From contig NZ_BDDS01000005.1 in the NCBI RefSeq assembly GCF_001653135.1, forward strand, positions 1-64,000: a stretch of 64,000 nt of DNA. The letters are read 5' to 3'. Position numbers and translations under genes: made by a program. Shown piece by piece: positions 43,223-52,229 of the stretch. Under the pieces are notes generated by a model that worked only from the letters and a program-made list of their open reading frames with translations, was not told the DNA's origin and made no database searches. The stretch is from Pseudoalteromonas neustonica. GTDB taxonomy: Bacteria; Pseudomonadota; Gammaproteobacteria; Enterobacterales; Alteromonadaceae. Within the stretch, counting starts at the first letter, position 1, and each line of letters opens with the position of its first letter.

Positions 43223-44521
43223 ATGACCTCAGCCGCAAACCCTAGTAATTTCAACGAACTTGGCCTTATTCCAGAGCTAATTGCTCGATTGTCTGATCTT
43301 GAATACACGCAACCTACGTCGATTCAGGCTAAAGCAATTCCAAGTATCTTGGCGGGAAGTGACTTAATTGCTGGGGCGAATACCGGCTCAGGTAAAACAG
43401 CAACGTTTGCATTACCTATGTTGCAAAAAGCTTTCCTAGAGCAGGGCGCTAAAAGTACTGCAAGTAAGGGTAACTTTGTAACAGGGCTTATTTTAGTGCC
43501 GACTCGTGAGCTTGCTACGCAAGTGGCCGATAGCGTTAAATCATACTCTGCAAACTTTAATGGCGCGATTAAAACAGTAGCTGTGTTTGGTGGTGTGTCG
43601 GTTAATACGCAAATGCAGGCATTACGTGGCGGTGCCGATATTATCGTGGCAACACCAGGTCGTTTGCTCGATTTAATCTCAAGTAATGCGATTAAGCTCG
43701 ATAAAGTTTCAACCTTAGTGCTTGACGAAGCCGACCGCATGTTAAGCCTTGGCTTTACTGAAGAGCTTGCTGAGCTATTGGCATTAATGCCAGTTAAAAA
43801 GCAAACTATGTTGTTCTCAGCGACCTTTCCTGAGCAAGTAACACAATTAACGCAAGAGCTGCTAAATAATCCAGTTGAAATACAAGTACAAAACAAAGAA
43901 GAGAGCACACTTGTACAGCGCGTGTTTAGTGTTAACAAAGGCGAGAAAACCACGGTTTTAGCGCATTTAATTAAAACTCATAAATGGCGCCAAGCACTGA
44001 TTTTTGTGAACGCCAAAAAAGACTGTGAGCACTTAGCCAGCAAACTTGAAAAACGCGGTGTGAACGCGCAAGTATTCCACGGCGATAAAGGCCAAAGTGA
44101 ACGAACTCACGTAATAGAAAAATTTAAAGCGGGTGAGATTGAAGTGCTTATTGCAACCGATATTGCCGCCCGTGGTTTAGATATTGAAAAGCTGCCAGTG
44201 GTAATAAACTTTAACCTACCACGCAGCCCCGCTGATTACATGCACCGTATTGGCCGAAGTGGCCGTGCTGGTGAAGTAGGTTTAGCGTTATCACTAATTG
44301 ATTACGAAGACTTTCATCACTTTAGAATCATCGAGAAGAAAAACAAACTACGTTTAGAGCGCGAAGAGGTTACAGGCTTTGCCGTAAACCCAGCCAACCT
44401 TGATGCAGCACAGGCGCTTAAAAACGATAAGCCAATGGCAAAACCTGAAGGTACTGGTAAAAAGAAGAAGAAAAAAGCCAATCAAGAAGATGATGTATGG
44501 AGCGGTTGGCGTCGTAAGTAA
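43223..44521 (+). CDS. DEAD-box RNA helicase, RhlE-like
   Basis: 432 residues with all core motifs: Q motif (YTQPTSIQ), motif I GANTGSGKT (51-59), Ia PTRELA, Ib TPGRLLDL, II DEAD (168-171), III SAT (199-201), V ATDIAARGLDIE and VI HRIGRSGRAG. A short Lys-rich tail (GTGKKKKKKA) follows and may bind RNA. The compact size suits RhlE or a related cold-shock or ribosome-assembly helicase. It is single-gene and converges on the NTPase operon with a shared terminator. Confidence 0.93.
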   Translation: MTSAANPSNFNELGLIPELIARLSDLEYTQPTSIQAKAIPSILAGSDLIAGANTGSGKTATFALPMLQKAFLEQGAKSTASKGNFVTGLILVPTRELATQVADSVKSYSANFNGAIKTVAVFGGVSVNTQMQALRGGADIIVATPGRLLDLISSNAIKLDKVSTLVLDEADRMLSLGFTEELAELLALMPVKKQTMLFSATFPEQVTQLTQELLNNPVEIQVQNKEESTLVQRVFSVNKGEKTTVLAHLIKTHKWRQALIFVNAKKDCEHLASKLEKRGVNAQVFHGDKGQSERTHVIEKFKAGEIEVLIATDIAARGLDIEKLPVVINFNLPRSPADYMHRIGRSGRAGEVGLALSLIDYEDFHHFRIIEKKNKLRLEREEVTGFAVNPANLDAAQALKNDKPMAKPEGTGKKKKKKANQEDDVWSGWRRK

Positions 44522-44550
44522 AGCTACTTTTAATAGCTATATAAAAAACG

Positions 44551-44576
44551 AAAAAAGACGCAACTGCGTCTTTTTT
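44551..44576. terminator. bidirectional terminator, helicase and NTPase operon
   Basis: AAAAAAGACGC, loop AACT, GCGTCTTTTTT: T tracts on both strands serve the convergent genes on either side. Confidence 0.92.
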
Positions 44577-44603
44577 ATTGAGCTTGTATAATTAGAGTAA
44601 TAC

Positions 44604-46832
44604 TTAACTGATAGCGTATTTTTCCTCAAATTCAGCCACTTGCTGTAGAACTTCATCAACACTTTCTTGTAATTCACCGCCCATTTTGGTGAGCTCATGG
44701 GGGAAATCATCTTGCATCAACGTCATCAAGGCATACCAAATTGCTTTAAATTTATCTTTTAAGGCATAACCGGGTAATTCGAGTAGCTCTTTTGTTTTAT
44801 AAAACTGTTTTTTGGCCATAAGCAAAGTAAAGTAAAGAGCAATAGTGTTATCGTGAAACTTTATGTCATAGGTTCTATCATTACTATCAAGACATTGCAT
44901 AAATAAATCATAACTTTGCGGTAGCTTTTCAGCCCATAATAAAACTACTGAATAAAGGGGGGTTATGTACTCACTTGGCTGCTCTTCATAGGCTGTTTTA
45001 GTCAGTTCAAGTGCTTTTTCGTGCTCATTACCTAGCTGAAAATAAAGCGAGGCTAATTGTATCCCTGCACCTTCTGCATCAGCATTAATTGCTTTTGTAA
45101 AGTAATCTTTTGCTTTATCAAGTAGTTGTTGTTCTTGGTATAAAAAGCCTAAATGTAAAAGAGCACTTTTTTGATTAAGTTCAAGTGCTTGAAGGTAACG
45201 TTTTTCCGCTTTATTAAATTGTTGTTGATCTTGATGTAAAAAGCCTAGGTTAACAAGTGTATAAGAGTTTCCCTTTTCTATCGCCTTTAAGTAATACTCT
45301 TCAGCTTCAAGGTACAATTTCTTTTCATGATATAGGTAACCAATAACCCCTAAAACGTTAGCACTATTTTTTTGTGAACTTTTGAGTAATTTAATCGCCT
45401 CATCAATTTTATTTTCATCAGTGAGTTGCCATGCCTCGATAATAATTTCTCTATCTGACGCTGAAATGTCATTAACGAGAGTAGAGTTATTTGAAGTTAA
45501 ATAGGCTTTGGTGCTTTCTTTCATTTCATGTTCGGTGTTTATATCTAAACCAGCATAGCTTAGCGCTTCACACATGTGATAAACGTAAGACTCTTGTATT
45601 TTACCATTACGAATAGCGCTCATAAAACCTTTGGCTCTACGTTCAAGATCTTCTGGGCTGCACCACGAGGTTAAAAAGTTAACTAACCACTCGACTTTTT
45701 GGCGATCTTTTTTACGGCCAAAACGCATTAAATACCAAATATTAAAAAATCGCTCTTCAATTTTATAAATCTTATTTTTACCGATGGAAATAGACTCTAC
45801 GATGCCGTATTTAGTTTCTAATTGCTTAAGCTGGGCGGATACGGTTTTACTCTCTAGGCGGGTTTTTTTGGCAATTTCTTTAGTGCCGATGCCGTCCCAG
45901 TTCATTGCTATGGTGTGCGTTATATCTTGTAACGTTTCAGGTAGGTCGTCCATGCGGTGTTTATACAAAGGGGTAGCATCGTCGAGTATTTTTAATAAGT
46001 CATCAAATGCATTACCGCCATCATCTACAAAAATATCAAATAGCATCACCATTGTTCTTGGTACACCACCGGTTAAACGGCGTAAAGTTTCGATGCGTTC
46101 AGGCGTGTTTTTAATGATGAGAGCTATTTTTTTCTTTTGTTGTTCATCGCCCATACTGGCAAGAAAATCAAAACACTCTTGTTTATTTAAGCCGATGAGT
46201 TTAATTATTTTGAAAAACTCGTAAAACGGTTTTCCGTAGTCAAAATGCTGCTCGAGCATTTTGGTTGAACCACCAATGATTTTGAGTGTTGGCGATGTGA
46301 GGAGTATTTCTCTGAGTCTGCGTTGCTCTTTTTCTTTTAATTTGCCTAGTAGCTCGTCAATGTTGTCTATCAACAGTAATAGTTTTTTATTTTTCGCTTT
46401 TACTGCTTTTTCTAAGTATGAAAAGCTTTTTAGTTCGTAATCGGCATCATCAAAATGGCTTTCCATATCATCATGTATGGTAGCAAAGTCATCTTCGGCT
46501 GTGCATTGTAAATAATCAGCAATTTCTTCCCATAGGCGACTAAGTGAACGAATTTGATATTGTTCTTCTGAGAATTTTATTGGGATTAAAAGATCAGCTA
46601 GCGTTGGCTCAGCTTGTACTGCGAGTTTTATTTTTCTTAATAGAGTTGTTTTGCCCTGACCTCGCTGGCCGACAATTATAAAGTGTTGGCTAGGAACTGT
46701 GTAATCACTGTTTTTGATGTCATCAAAAATGTCGTCAAAATCATGATTACGCACAACAAACTTAGCAAAAAATTCTTTTTCATCAATTTCATCAGGCGTG
46801 TATTTATAGCGCGAGTAATTAGTTTGCGACAT
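44604..46832 (-). CDS. P-loop NTPase with winged helix and TPR tail
   Basis: 742 residues. An N-terminal AAA/STAND-like module has Walker A GQRGQGKT (55-62), Walker B LLLLIDNIDE (151-160) and a sensor-like LTGGVPRT (253-260). A winged helix follows (about 305-360, GTKEIAKKTRLESKTVSAQLKQLE) and then ERFFNIWYLMRFGR, as in archaeal-type ATPases. The C-terminal region (about 485-690) contains TPR/Sel1-like repeats (AEEYYLKAIEKGNSYTLVNLGFL). This NTPase-HTH-TPR plan resembles STAND sensors. Its start lies 14 bases inside the upstream NTPase gene, so the two are coupled. No named defence or stress system that I know matches this pair. Confidence 0.82.
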   Translation of the reverse strand: MSQTNYSRYKYTPDEIDEKEFFAKFVVRNHDFDDIFDDIKNSDYTVPSQHFIIVGQRGQGKTTLLRKIKLAVQAEPTLADLLIPIKFSEEQYQIRSLSRLWEEIADYLQCTAEDDFATIHDDMESHFDDADYELKSFSYLEKAVKAKNKKLLLLIDNIDELLGKLKEKEQRRLREILLTSPTLKIIGGSTKMLEQHFDYGKPFYEFFKIIKLIGLNKQECFDFLASMGDEQQKKKIALIIKNTPERIETLRRLTGGVPRTMVMLFDIFVDDGGNAFDDLLKILDDATPLYKHRMDDLPETLQDITHTIAMNWDGIGTKEIAKKTRLESKTVSAQLKQLETKYGIVESISIGKNKIYKIEERFFNIWYLMRFGRKKDRQKVEWLVNFLTSWCSPEDLERRAKGFMSAIRNGKIQESYVYHMCEALSYAGLDINTEHEMKESTKAYLTSNNSTLVNDISASDREIIIEAWQLTDENKIDEAIKLLKSSQKNSANVLGVIGYLYHEKKLYLEAEEYYLKAIEKGNSYTLVNLGFLHQDQQQFNKAEKRYLQALELNQKSALLHLGFLYQEQQLLDKAKDYFTKAINADAEGAGIQLASLYFQLGNEHEKALELTKTAYEEQPSEYITPLYSVVLLWAEKLPQSYDLFMQCLDSNDRTYDIKFHDNTIALYFTLLMAKKQFYKTKELLELPGYALKDKFKAIWYALMTLMQDDFPHELTKMGGELQESVDEVLQQVAEFEEKYAIS

Positions 46833-47979
46833 TTTTGTTCCACCACATTCTTAAGATCGGAGAGTTAAATTGATAGGTTTTATTGTTGTCGTTGTTGTTA
46901 ATGTAGCCATCGTATATTAATGAGTGCAGGCAATCTTTTGCTTCATTGCCGTCTAAGTTATGTTTACTGGCAATATTCATGATATCGAGCAAGTTAGTCT
47001 CTTTTTGGTTGGAAATAGCGTTCAGTACTTCTTTACAAAATAAATACTCATTATTGCCTAATGCGGTTTTGAGTTTACTTTGCCAGCTCTCAAAGTGATT
47101 GCGGTTATCTAATGCGTTATGAATTGCTTGATCAATAACAGCTTGATTAATCTTTTGCTCTCTTCGGTAGATTTTTTTAATTTCTTGGGTAATGAGTTGG
47201 ATATAAAATGGGATCAGCCAATGTATGGTATTAAGTAAATAGTCAATATCTGCTTGATTGATTTTAATCTCCGCACTTTTGAACAGTGCGATAGTAAACT
47301 GCTCTGCTTCGGGGGGAGTTAAAGGCGGGACTTTTATATTGTTTAAATCGTTGATGTGTTTAATAGCGTCAATTTTGGATACTACGCTCTCTAAGCCTAT
47401 AGAGCCTGCGTAGATAAAAGTCACTTTTTGTGAAAACTTTTGATCTTGTCGTAATTCTCTATGGGCTTTTAGTAGGCTAATAGCGTTCTTAGGTTCTTCG
47501 TACTTTATTATGTTTTCAATGGTTTGAGCAAACTCATCAATCATAATAATGAGCTTTTGATCATGATCTAAATCTTTAATCAACCTGTGAAAAGCTTGTT
47601 TGTGATCTAGCATTTTGCCATCACCAAACTCAACGCCGTCCATCGTTATTGAAGCTATTTTTATGCTTTTGATTTTATCCCAGAAGTTTTTAGTTTTTGT
47701 TTTCAGGCTGGCAATGAAGTCTTCTTCCATTAGTGCATTAAAAACTTTTGACCAAAATTCTGCCTCGGAATCAGCAGACTCTGTATCAATATAAATGGGG
47801 ATATAATTTGCTTTAGGTTCATCAACTATTTTATACATTATTGATGTTTTACCTACACGGCGAGGGGCGCAAAGGAGAATATGGCTACCGTTGTCTATTG
47901 CTTCCCATATGTCCTCTAGTTCATAGGGTCTATTCCAAAAGTTCGCACTTCTCGCAGCTTGACCAACAATGTTTTTCAT
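46819..47979 (-). CDS. archaeal-type AAA ATPase
   Basis: 386 residues from the ATG at 47979; an in-frame ATG two codons up is also possible. Walker A is APRRVGKTS (38-46) and Walker B KLIIMIDEF (142-150). The order NFWNRPYELEDIWEAI, P-loop, DEF, a YAGSIG sensor segment and a C-terminal winged-helix-like part (ending FNSPILRMWWNKNV) fits the archaeal-ATPase family. Such proteins appear in many accessory loci with poorly defined roles. It is the first gene of a two-gene operon preceded by a sigma-70 promoter embedded in three operator-like palindromes. The second gene carries an HTH that could bind them. Confidence 0.82.
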   Translation of the reverse strand: MKNIVGQAARSANFWNRPYELEDIWEAIDNGSHILLCAPRRVGKTSIMYKIVDEPKANYIPIYIDTESADSEAEFWSKVFNALMEEDFIASLKTKTKNFWDKIKSIKIASITMDGVEFGDGKMLDHKQAFHRLIKDLDHDQKLIIMIDEFAQTIENIIKYEEPKNAISLLKAHRELRQDQKFSQKVTFIYAGSIGLESVVSKIDAIKHINDLNNIKVPPLTPPEAEQFTIALFKSAEIKINQADIDYLLNTIHWLIPFYIQLITQEIKKIYRREQKINQAVIDQAIHNALDNRNHFESWQSKLKTALGNNEYLFCKEVLNAISNQKETNLLDIMNIASKHNLDGNEAKDCLHSLIYDGYINNNDNNKTYQFNSPILRMWWNKNVAN

Positions 47980-47989
47980 ACGCACCTCA

Positions 47990-48063
47990 TGACAAATTAT
48001 ATTTTGTTAGATTAGTTGGCAAATTATTTTTTGTCAAACGTTATGGCAAATTATAATTTGTTA
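47990..48063. promoter_or_regulatory. three operator-like palindromes at exact 27-base spacing
   Basis: TGRCAAATTAT-type 20-base units start at 47990, 48017 and 48044. The palindromic core is CAAATTATAATTTG, perfect in the third copy and degenerate in the first two (CAAATTATATTTTG, CAAATTATTTTTTG). The last unit ends 84 bases upstream of the NTPase start and the first begins 11 bases upstream. They flank and overlap the promoter, so a bound repressor could block it. Confidence 0.8.
48009..48037 (-). promoter_or_regulatory. sigma-70-type promoter of the NTPase operon
   Basis: In the minus orientation TTGACA (48037-48032) and TAATCT (48014-48009) are separated by exactly 17 bases. The -35 box overlaps the middle palindrome and the start point would fall in the first one. 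Confidence 0.68.
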
Positions 48064-48112
48064 TTTTTTAAATTAGAGGAATCGTTTTTAAACGTATATT
48101 TGAGAAGATATA

Positions 48113-48147
48113 AAAAACCCGTGATTAGAAATCTAATGACGGGTTTT
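48113..48147 (-). terminator. terminator of the ZnuD-like operon
   Basis: AAAACCCGT and ACGGGTTTT enclose an ATTAG/CTAAT stem extension; on the minus strand it ends in a T run. It lies about 50 bases past the propeller lipoprotein stop. Confidence 0.85.
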
Positions 48148-48198
48148 GTCATTTTGTGGCTTTAGCCCAAAACTCTAACTGGTCAATACACTATAAAC

Positions 48199-49596
48199 CT
48201 AGTGTTCGTGAGCGTGCTCTTCTTCTTGTGCTATACCTAACCAAGTAATAGCCGCTGGTGGGAATGTAAGTTCTAGTTCACCTTCAATTTCTAAATCTTC
48301 AAGGTGTACTTGCACAACGTGCTGAGCAATAGGGTCGGCTACATAAGCGAAATGACCGTTTTGTGCTACTGTCATACTAAACTTCATACCCTCAGGCATG
48401 GTTGTTACGTCTTGTTCAGTGATATCAACTTGACCTGCTAGTTCCCAGTGCGTGTGACCGTCGTGCGCATGTGCCTCAAGTACATTTAAAAAGCCTAGGC
48501 TGTCTAGTACTAAAAAGTGCTCGCCATTGGCTGAGAAAGAGTAAGATACCGCACTTGCGCCATCGGCTAGTTGCCATTCTAGCGCTTCCATTTCAGCGTC
48601 GCTTGGGTTGATACTTAACAGCACAGCAGCGCCGCCGCCATGACCCGAAGCTATACCAATAAAGGTATCGCTTTTTTCGTGGCCGTATAGTCGACCAATT
48701 CGTAGATCGCCTACAGCATCAATGTTGGCCACTTTTACAGCTTCGTACTCGTCATTATGTTGATGCGCTAATAGCACGCCGTCACTACAACCAAATGCGA
48801 TGGTGTCGTGGTTTTGTGCTGCACCGTGTAAATCTGGGCAAGTAAGTTCAAGTGTTTGCTCTAGTTCGTATTCGCCATCGTGAAGGTGGTAAACACCGAC
48901 TTGATCAGGCAGAATCTTAGCGTTTGATGTACTCTGTGCATCATCGCGACGAATTGTTGATAATACGTGCTCGCCGCGTGGCTGCGCTACACCGTGCATA
49001 TTTATATTGTAGCTAATGCTTGGTAATGCCGCTGTTGCGTTTGTAATATCGTTGTCGGTTAGAACCGCTACTGAGGCGGTTGTGCCTGAGTCTGTATCAC
49101 CATCATAAAATATAGCTAATTTACCATCGTGATTAACGAGGTGGGTAGGGCGGCTGCCGCTGGTTAGTTCATAACTGCTAAGTACAGGGCTTTGTTCGTA
49201 GTCATGTAGGTGTGCACCGTGATCTTCACGCCATAAGCCACCATCAATAAAGCCAAGGTAATCTTGGCTGCGACTTGCAATAAGTGCATAACGAAAATCA
49301 GGAGACACTGACAGCGTATTTGAATCATGTGTTAGGGTGAATGTTTCAAGCAGTTTATTGTCGTCTAAGTCAAAAAAGCTGGCTGCGTTGCTATCAGCGG
49401 CAAGTACAGCGAGTCTTCCTAATGAGTCGATTGTATAGCCATCGCCGTGGTCGCCACCATCACCGTGATCATGGCCGTCATCAGGCACTGCAATTGGATC
49501 TTTTTCAACAATGTTGGTTTCTGCATCGCCGCAGGCTGTAATTAATGTACTGCTAATTGCAAGTGCAATAAGTTTTAGTTTGAATAGTTTGGTCAT
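48199..49596 (-). CDS. His-rich propeller lipoprotein, AztD-like zinc-binding protein
   Basis: 465 residues. Lipobox LITAC gives lipidated Cys22. Residues about 41-54 are a His/Asp-rich loop (DDGHDHGDGGDHGDG), and the tail ends EEEHAHEH; more His pairs occur through the body. The central part (about 55-450) has propeller-like repeats. It resembles AztD, a periplasmic zinc chaperone, in fold and metal-rich loops, but the family match is from memory. It follows the ZnuD-like receptor by 36 bases on the same strand and so is probably in the same Zur-repressed unit, handing on zinc that enters through the receptor. Confidence 0.72.
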   Translation of the reverse strand: MTKLFKLKLIALAISSTLITACGDAETNIVEKDPIAVPDDGHDHGDGGDHGDGYTIDSLGRLAVLAADSNAASFFDLDDNKLLETFTLTHDSNTLSVSPDFRYALIASRSQDYLGFIDGGLWREDHGAHLHDYEQSPVLSSYELTSGSRPTHLVNHDGKLAIFYDGDTDSGTTASVAVLTDNDITNATAALPSISYNINMHGVAQPRGEHVLSTIRRDDAQSTSNAKILPDQVGVYHLHDGEYELEQTLELTCPDLHGAAQNHDTIAFGCSDGVLLAHQHNDEYEAVKVANIDAVGDLRIGRLYGHEKSDTFIGIASGHGGGAAVLLSINPSDAEMEALEWQLADGASAVSYSFSANGEHFLVLDSLGFLNVLEAHAHDGHTHWELAGQVDITEQDVTTMPEGMKFSMTVAQNGHFAYVADPIAQHVVQVHLEDLEIEGELELTFPPAAITWLGIAQEEEHAHEH

Positions 49597-49632
49597 GTTA
49601 GTTTCCTTTAATTTATTTATAATTTTTATGGC

Positions 49633-52047
49633 TTAGAAATAGCCACGAATGCCTAATGCAAAGCTACGGCCTGGGCGTGGCGCAATATTCTTTAAGAATG
49701 AGCTATGCACACGGGCTTCTGTGTTCGTTAAATTTGTGCCTCGTAGGTACAAAGAAAGGTCTTGATTGAGTACCGATAAATCATAAGAAATACTGGCATT
49801 GACCAAGGTGTAACCATCGGTAGCAGTTTCTTCAGGAGCGGTACGGTCTTGCTCTTGGTAGCGAGTGGCATGAATGTGGGCACTGAGTTTTTCGGTTTGG
49901 TAGCTAAACTCTGTACCGAAACGCAGTGGCGGCGTACGCGGTAGGTTGCCACCTGAGTCAAGGCGAGCGCGCACGTAATCTGAAAATAGCTCAAGCTTGA
50001 ACTCGTCGGTTAACTGCCATGCAACTTGCGCTTCAAAACCGTGTAAAGTTACATCGTCCGTCTTGAATAAATAAACAGGTAATTCAGATGAATGATCATG
50101 CTCGTCACCGTGATCATGGTCATCCCCGTGGTCGTGGCCACTTTCAGCGTATAAGCCAGTTTCAACTTGATAATAATAGTTGTCTACTTGGTTATAGAAG
50201 GCATTAAAAATGAAGCCTATATCGCCTTGGGTTTTACGAAAGGTTAAGTCAATATTATTGGCGGTTTCTAAATCAATGGTGTGATCAGATAAGCCTAAAT
50301 GGCCGTCTTCATGAATATCAAACAATGCGCCGACTTCATAGGTTGCAGTACCAATATGAGGGCCGAACGACAATAACTCAGAGGCTGATGGCGCACGCTC
50401 TGAACGCGACAATGACAAGCCTAAATTATAGCTAGGAGCAAAGTCCCAGACTACGCCAGCAGATAAGCTAACAGGGGTAAATTCATGCTTTGCGTCAAAT
50501 ACGCGAGTTGCGTTACTGTGTTCATCATGGCCGTGATCATGGCCGTCATGTCCACCTACGTCGTCGTGCGCGTGGGCATCAATACTAGGTAGTAATACGT
50601 TATCTGCATCGATAGTTACGCGTTCGGCGCGGCCACCTAATTGCACTAAAAAATCACCAAAGTGTCTTTCTTCCATTAGTGCAATGGCATAGCTTTGTGT
50701 TTGTGAAGGAGGGGTAAACGCTTCTGAGCCTTGTGCTTCAACATCACTTTGTTTGTAATGAAAGCTAATGCCGCCATTCCACTCATTAAATTGACTATGC
50801 AGAATGTCTACGCGTAATTCGTTGGTTTTATTTTTAAATGTGGTGCCAACTGAGCCGTGCTCAATTTCTGCGTGCTCGTAATCTGTAAAACCTGCACGTA
50901 GGTTGATTTTATTAAGCCATTTACTATCTAGGTTGTATTCACCTAATAGTTGCACTTTAGTTTGTTCTAAATCGGCAAATACGCTTTCTTCTTCATCACT
51001 GTGCTCGTCTTCAGCACCGTGAGAGTGACCCGGAATGCCGTATTGACGATTAAATTGCTCGATGGCTAAACCAATAAAGCCTTGATCGAATAAATAGCTG
51101 GCGCCAACAGTAAAGCCGTCAGACTCTTCGTTGCTGTTTTTTACAACATAATCACTATGGTGTTCTGCATGGTCATGATCGTCATGTGCTAATTCAGCAG
51201 CGACGGGTATTTCATAGTCATTCGCTTCTCGCCAAAATGCATCAGCATAAAAAGCAAACGAATCAGTGCCTGTGGTGGCATTAAAAGAAGCAACGGTTTG
51301 GTCATCAACCGAGTTGTGCTCTACATTCCATTCACCACGAGTTGAACTGTCTGTTGGTACGCGATTATCTACCACATTGACTACCCCGCCAATTGCACCG
51401 CTGCCGTAAAATAACGTTGCAGGGCCGCGTAATACCTCTATTTGTTGTGCAGTTGACGCCTCTGAAGCAACTGAATGGTCTGGACCAACCCTTGATACAT
51501 CACTCACATCAAGGCCATTTTGAGTGATCAGAACTCGAGGTCCACTTAAGCCACGAATAATTGGGGTGCTGGCGACTTTGGCGTGAAAATTAGTATTAAC
51601 ACCTGGCAGTCTTTCCAAGCTGTCACCGAGTGTTGCGGCTTGTTCGCGTCTTAATTTTTCACCGGATAAAACACTCACCGGAGAGGCAGATTCCATTGCT
51701 GACATATGAATTGGGGTTGCTTCAATGTCAATAACTTCAATTGGTGAGCGCTCTAAATTAAAAGCAACCGATTGGCTATCACTGGTATTAAGCATGATAT
51801 CGCGATGAAGGTGAGCATAACCTGGGGCAACAACGTGAAGTTCTTTTAAACCGTCTTTTAAGCCCGTTATTACAAATTTGCCGTTTGCATCCGTTGTAAC
51901 TTTTATGTCTGAGCCTTCAACTTCTACTGTTGCGTTGGCAACAACGTTACCTTGCTTGTTTAACACAACGCCTTCAATGGATTTTGCAAGCACACTTGCG
52001 GGTAATAAAGCCGCTATCAACACAGCTAATTGAGATCTTCGTTTCAT
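49633..52047 (-). CDS. znuD: ZnuD-like TonB-dependent zinc receptor with His-rich loops
   Basis: 804 residues. A signal peptide (1-21) is followed by a carboxypeptidase-regulatory-like domain (about 23-92), the plug (about 105-230; RLPGVNTNFHAKVASTPIIRGLSGPRVLI) and a barrel ending in LGIRGYF. Three or more loops are extremely His/Asp-rich: AHDDHDHAEHHSD near 290, HDDVGGHDGHDHGHDEHS near 510 and SGHDHGDDHDHGDEHDHSSE near 645, as in ZnuD of Neisseria. The ligand is thus very probably zinc. Two Zur boxes lie 14 and 42 bases upstream of the start. The propeller lipoprotein gene follows. Confidence 0.88.
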   Translation of the reverse strand: MKRRSQLAVLIAALLPASVLAKSIEGVVLNKQGNVVANATVEVEGSDIKVTTDANGKFVITGLKDGLKELHVVAPGYAHLHRDIMLNTSDSQSVAFNLERSPIEVIDIEATPIHMSAMESASPVSVLSGEKLRREQAATLGDSLERLPGVNTNFHAKVASTPIIRGLSGPRVLITQNGLDVSDVSRVGPDHSVASEASTAQQIEVLRGPATLFYGSGAIGGVVNVVDNRVPTDSSTRGEWNVEHNSVDDQTVASFNATTGTDSFAFYADAFWREANDYEIPVAAELAHDDHDHAEHHSDYVVKNSNEESDGFTVGASYLFDQGFIGLAIEQFNRQYGIPGHSHGAEDEHSDEEESVFADLEQTKVQLLGEYNLDSKWLNKINLRAGFTDYEHAEIEHGSVGTTFKNKTNELRVDILHSQFNEWNGGISFHYKQSDVEAQGSEAFTPPSQTQSYAIALMEERHFGDFLVQLGGRAERVTIDADNVLLPSIDAHAHDDVGGHDGHDHGHDEHSNATRVFDAKHEFTPVSLSAGVVWDFAPSYNLGLSLSRSERAPSASELLSFGPHIGTATYEVGALFDIHEDGHLGLSDHTIDLETANNIDLTFRKTQGDIGFIFNAFYNQVDNYYYQVETGLYAESGHDHGDDHDHGDEHDHSSELPVYLFKTDDVTLHGFEAQVAWQLTDEFKLELFSDYVRARLDSGGNLPRTPPLRFGTEFSYQTEKLSAHIHATRYQEQDRTAPEETATDGYTLVNASISYDLSVLNQDLSLYLRGTNLTNTEARVHSSFLKNIAPRPGRSFALGIRGYF

Positions 52048-52060
52048 TTGACTACCTTAG

Positions 52061-52083
52061 TGAATGTTATACTATATCAATTG
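52061..52083 (-). promoter_or_regulatory. putative Zur box 1
   Basis: GAATGTTATACTATATCAAT falls in this 23-base site, which keeps the palindromic GTTATANTATA core of the gammaproteobacterial Zur consensus. By my alignment 17 of 22 fixed positions match. It is 14 bases from the receptor start. Confidence 0.78.
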
Positions 52084-52088
52084 TGCTT

Positions 52089-52111
52089 GAAATGTTATAT
52101 TGTATCAATAG
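52089..52111 (+). promoter_or_regulatory. putative Zur box 2
   Basis: The left half GAAATGTTATA is a perfect match to the Zur consensus half-site; the right half TGTATCAATAG is degenerate. It is offset from box 1 by 28 bases in the same orientation and lies between the two divergent units, so it can control both. Confidence 0.8.
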
Positions 52112-52181
52112 AAAAATTAATTAATGTTTGGCGCAAATGGAACAGGTTTACACGAAATGGAATCATGATAAGGGGCAAGGA

Positions 52182-52229
52182 ATGGCAAAGTTTGAGTTGA
52201 GTAAGCCTGAGTTAGTGTGGTCAAAGTGA
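52182..52229 (+). CDS. possible 15-codon leader peptide before zur
   Basis: ATG with a strong AAGGGGCAAGGA site, encoding MAKFELSKPELVWSK, ends in a TGA that overlaps the GTG at 52226 (GTGA). The zur start region itself has no ribosome site, so coupling through this leader would explain how zur is translated. No function is known, and a chance open frame is possible. Confidence 0.38.
   Translation: MAKFELSKPELVWSK

Noticed and set aside
43324..43953. Long frame of 209 codons antisense to the DEAD-box helicase
   Set aside because: It lies fully within a well-conserved gene on the opposite strand; it is a codon-bias shadow with no motif.
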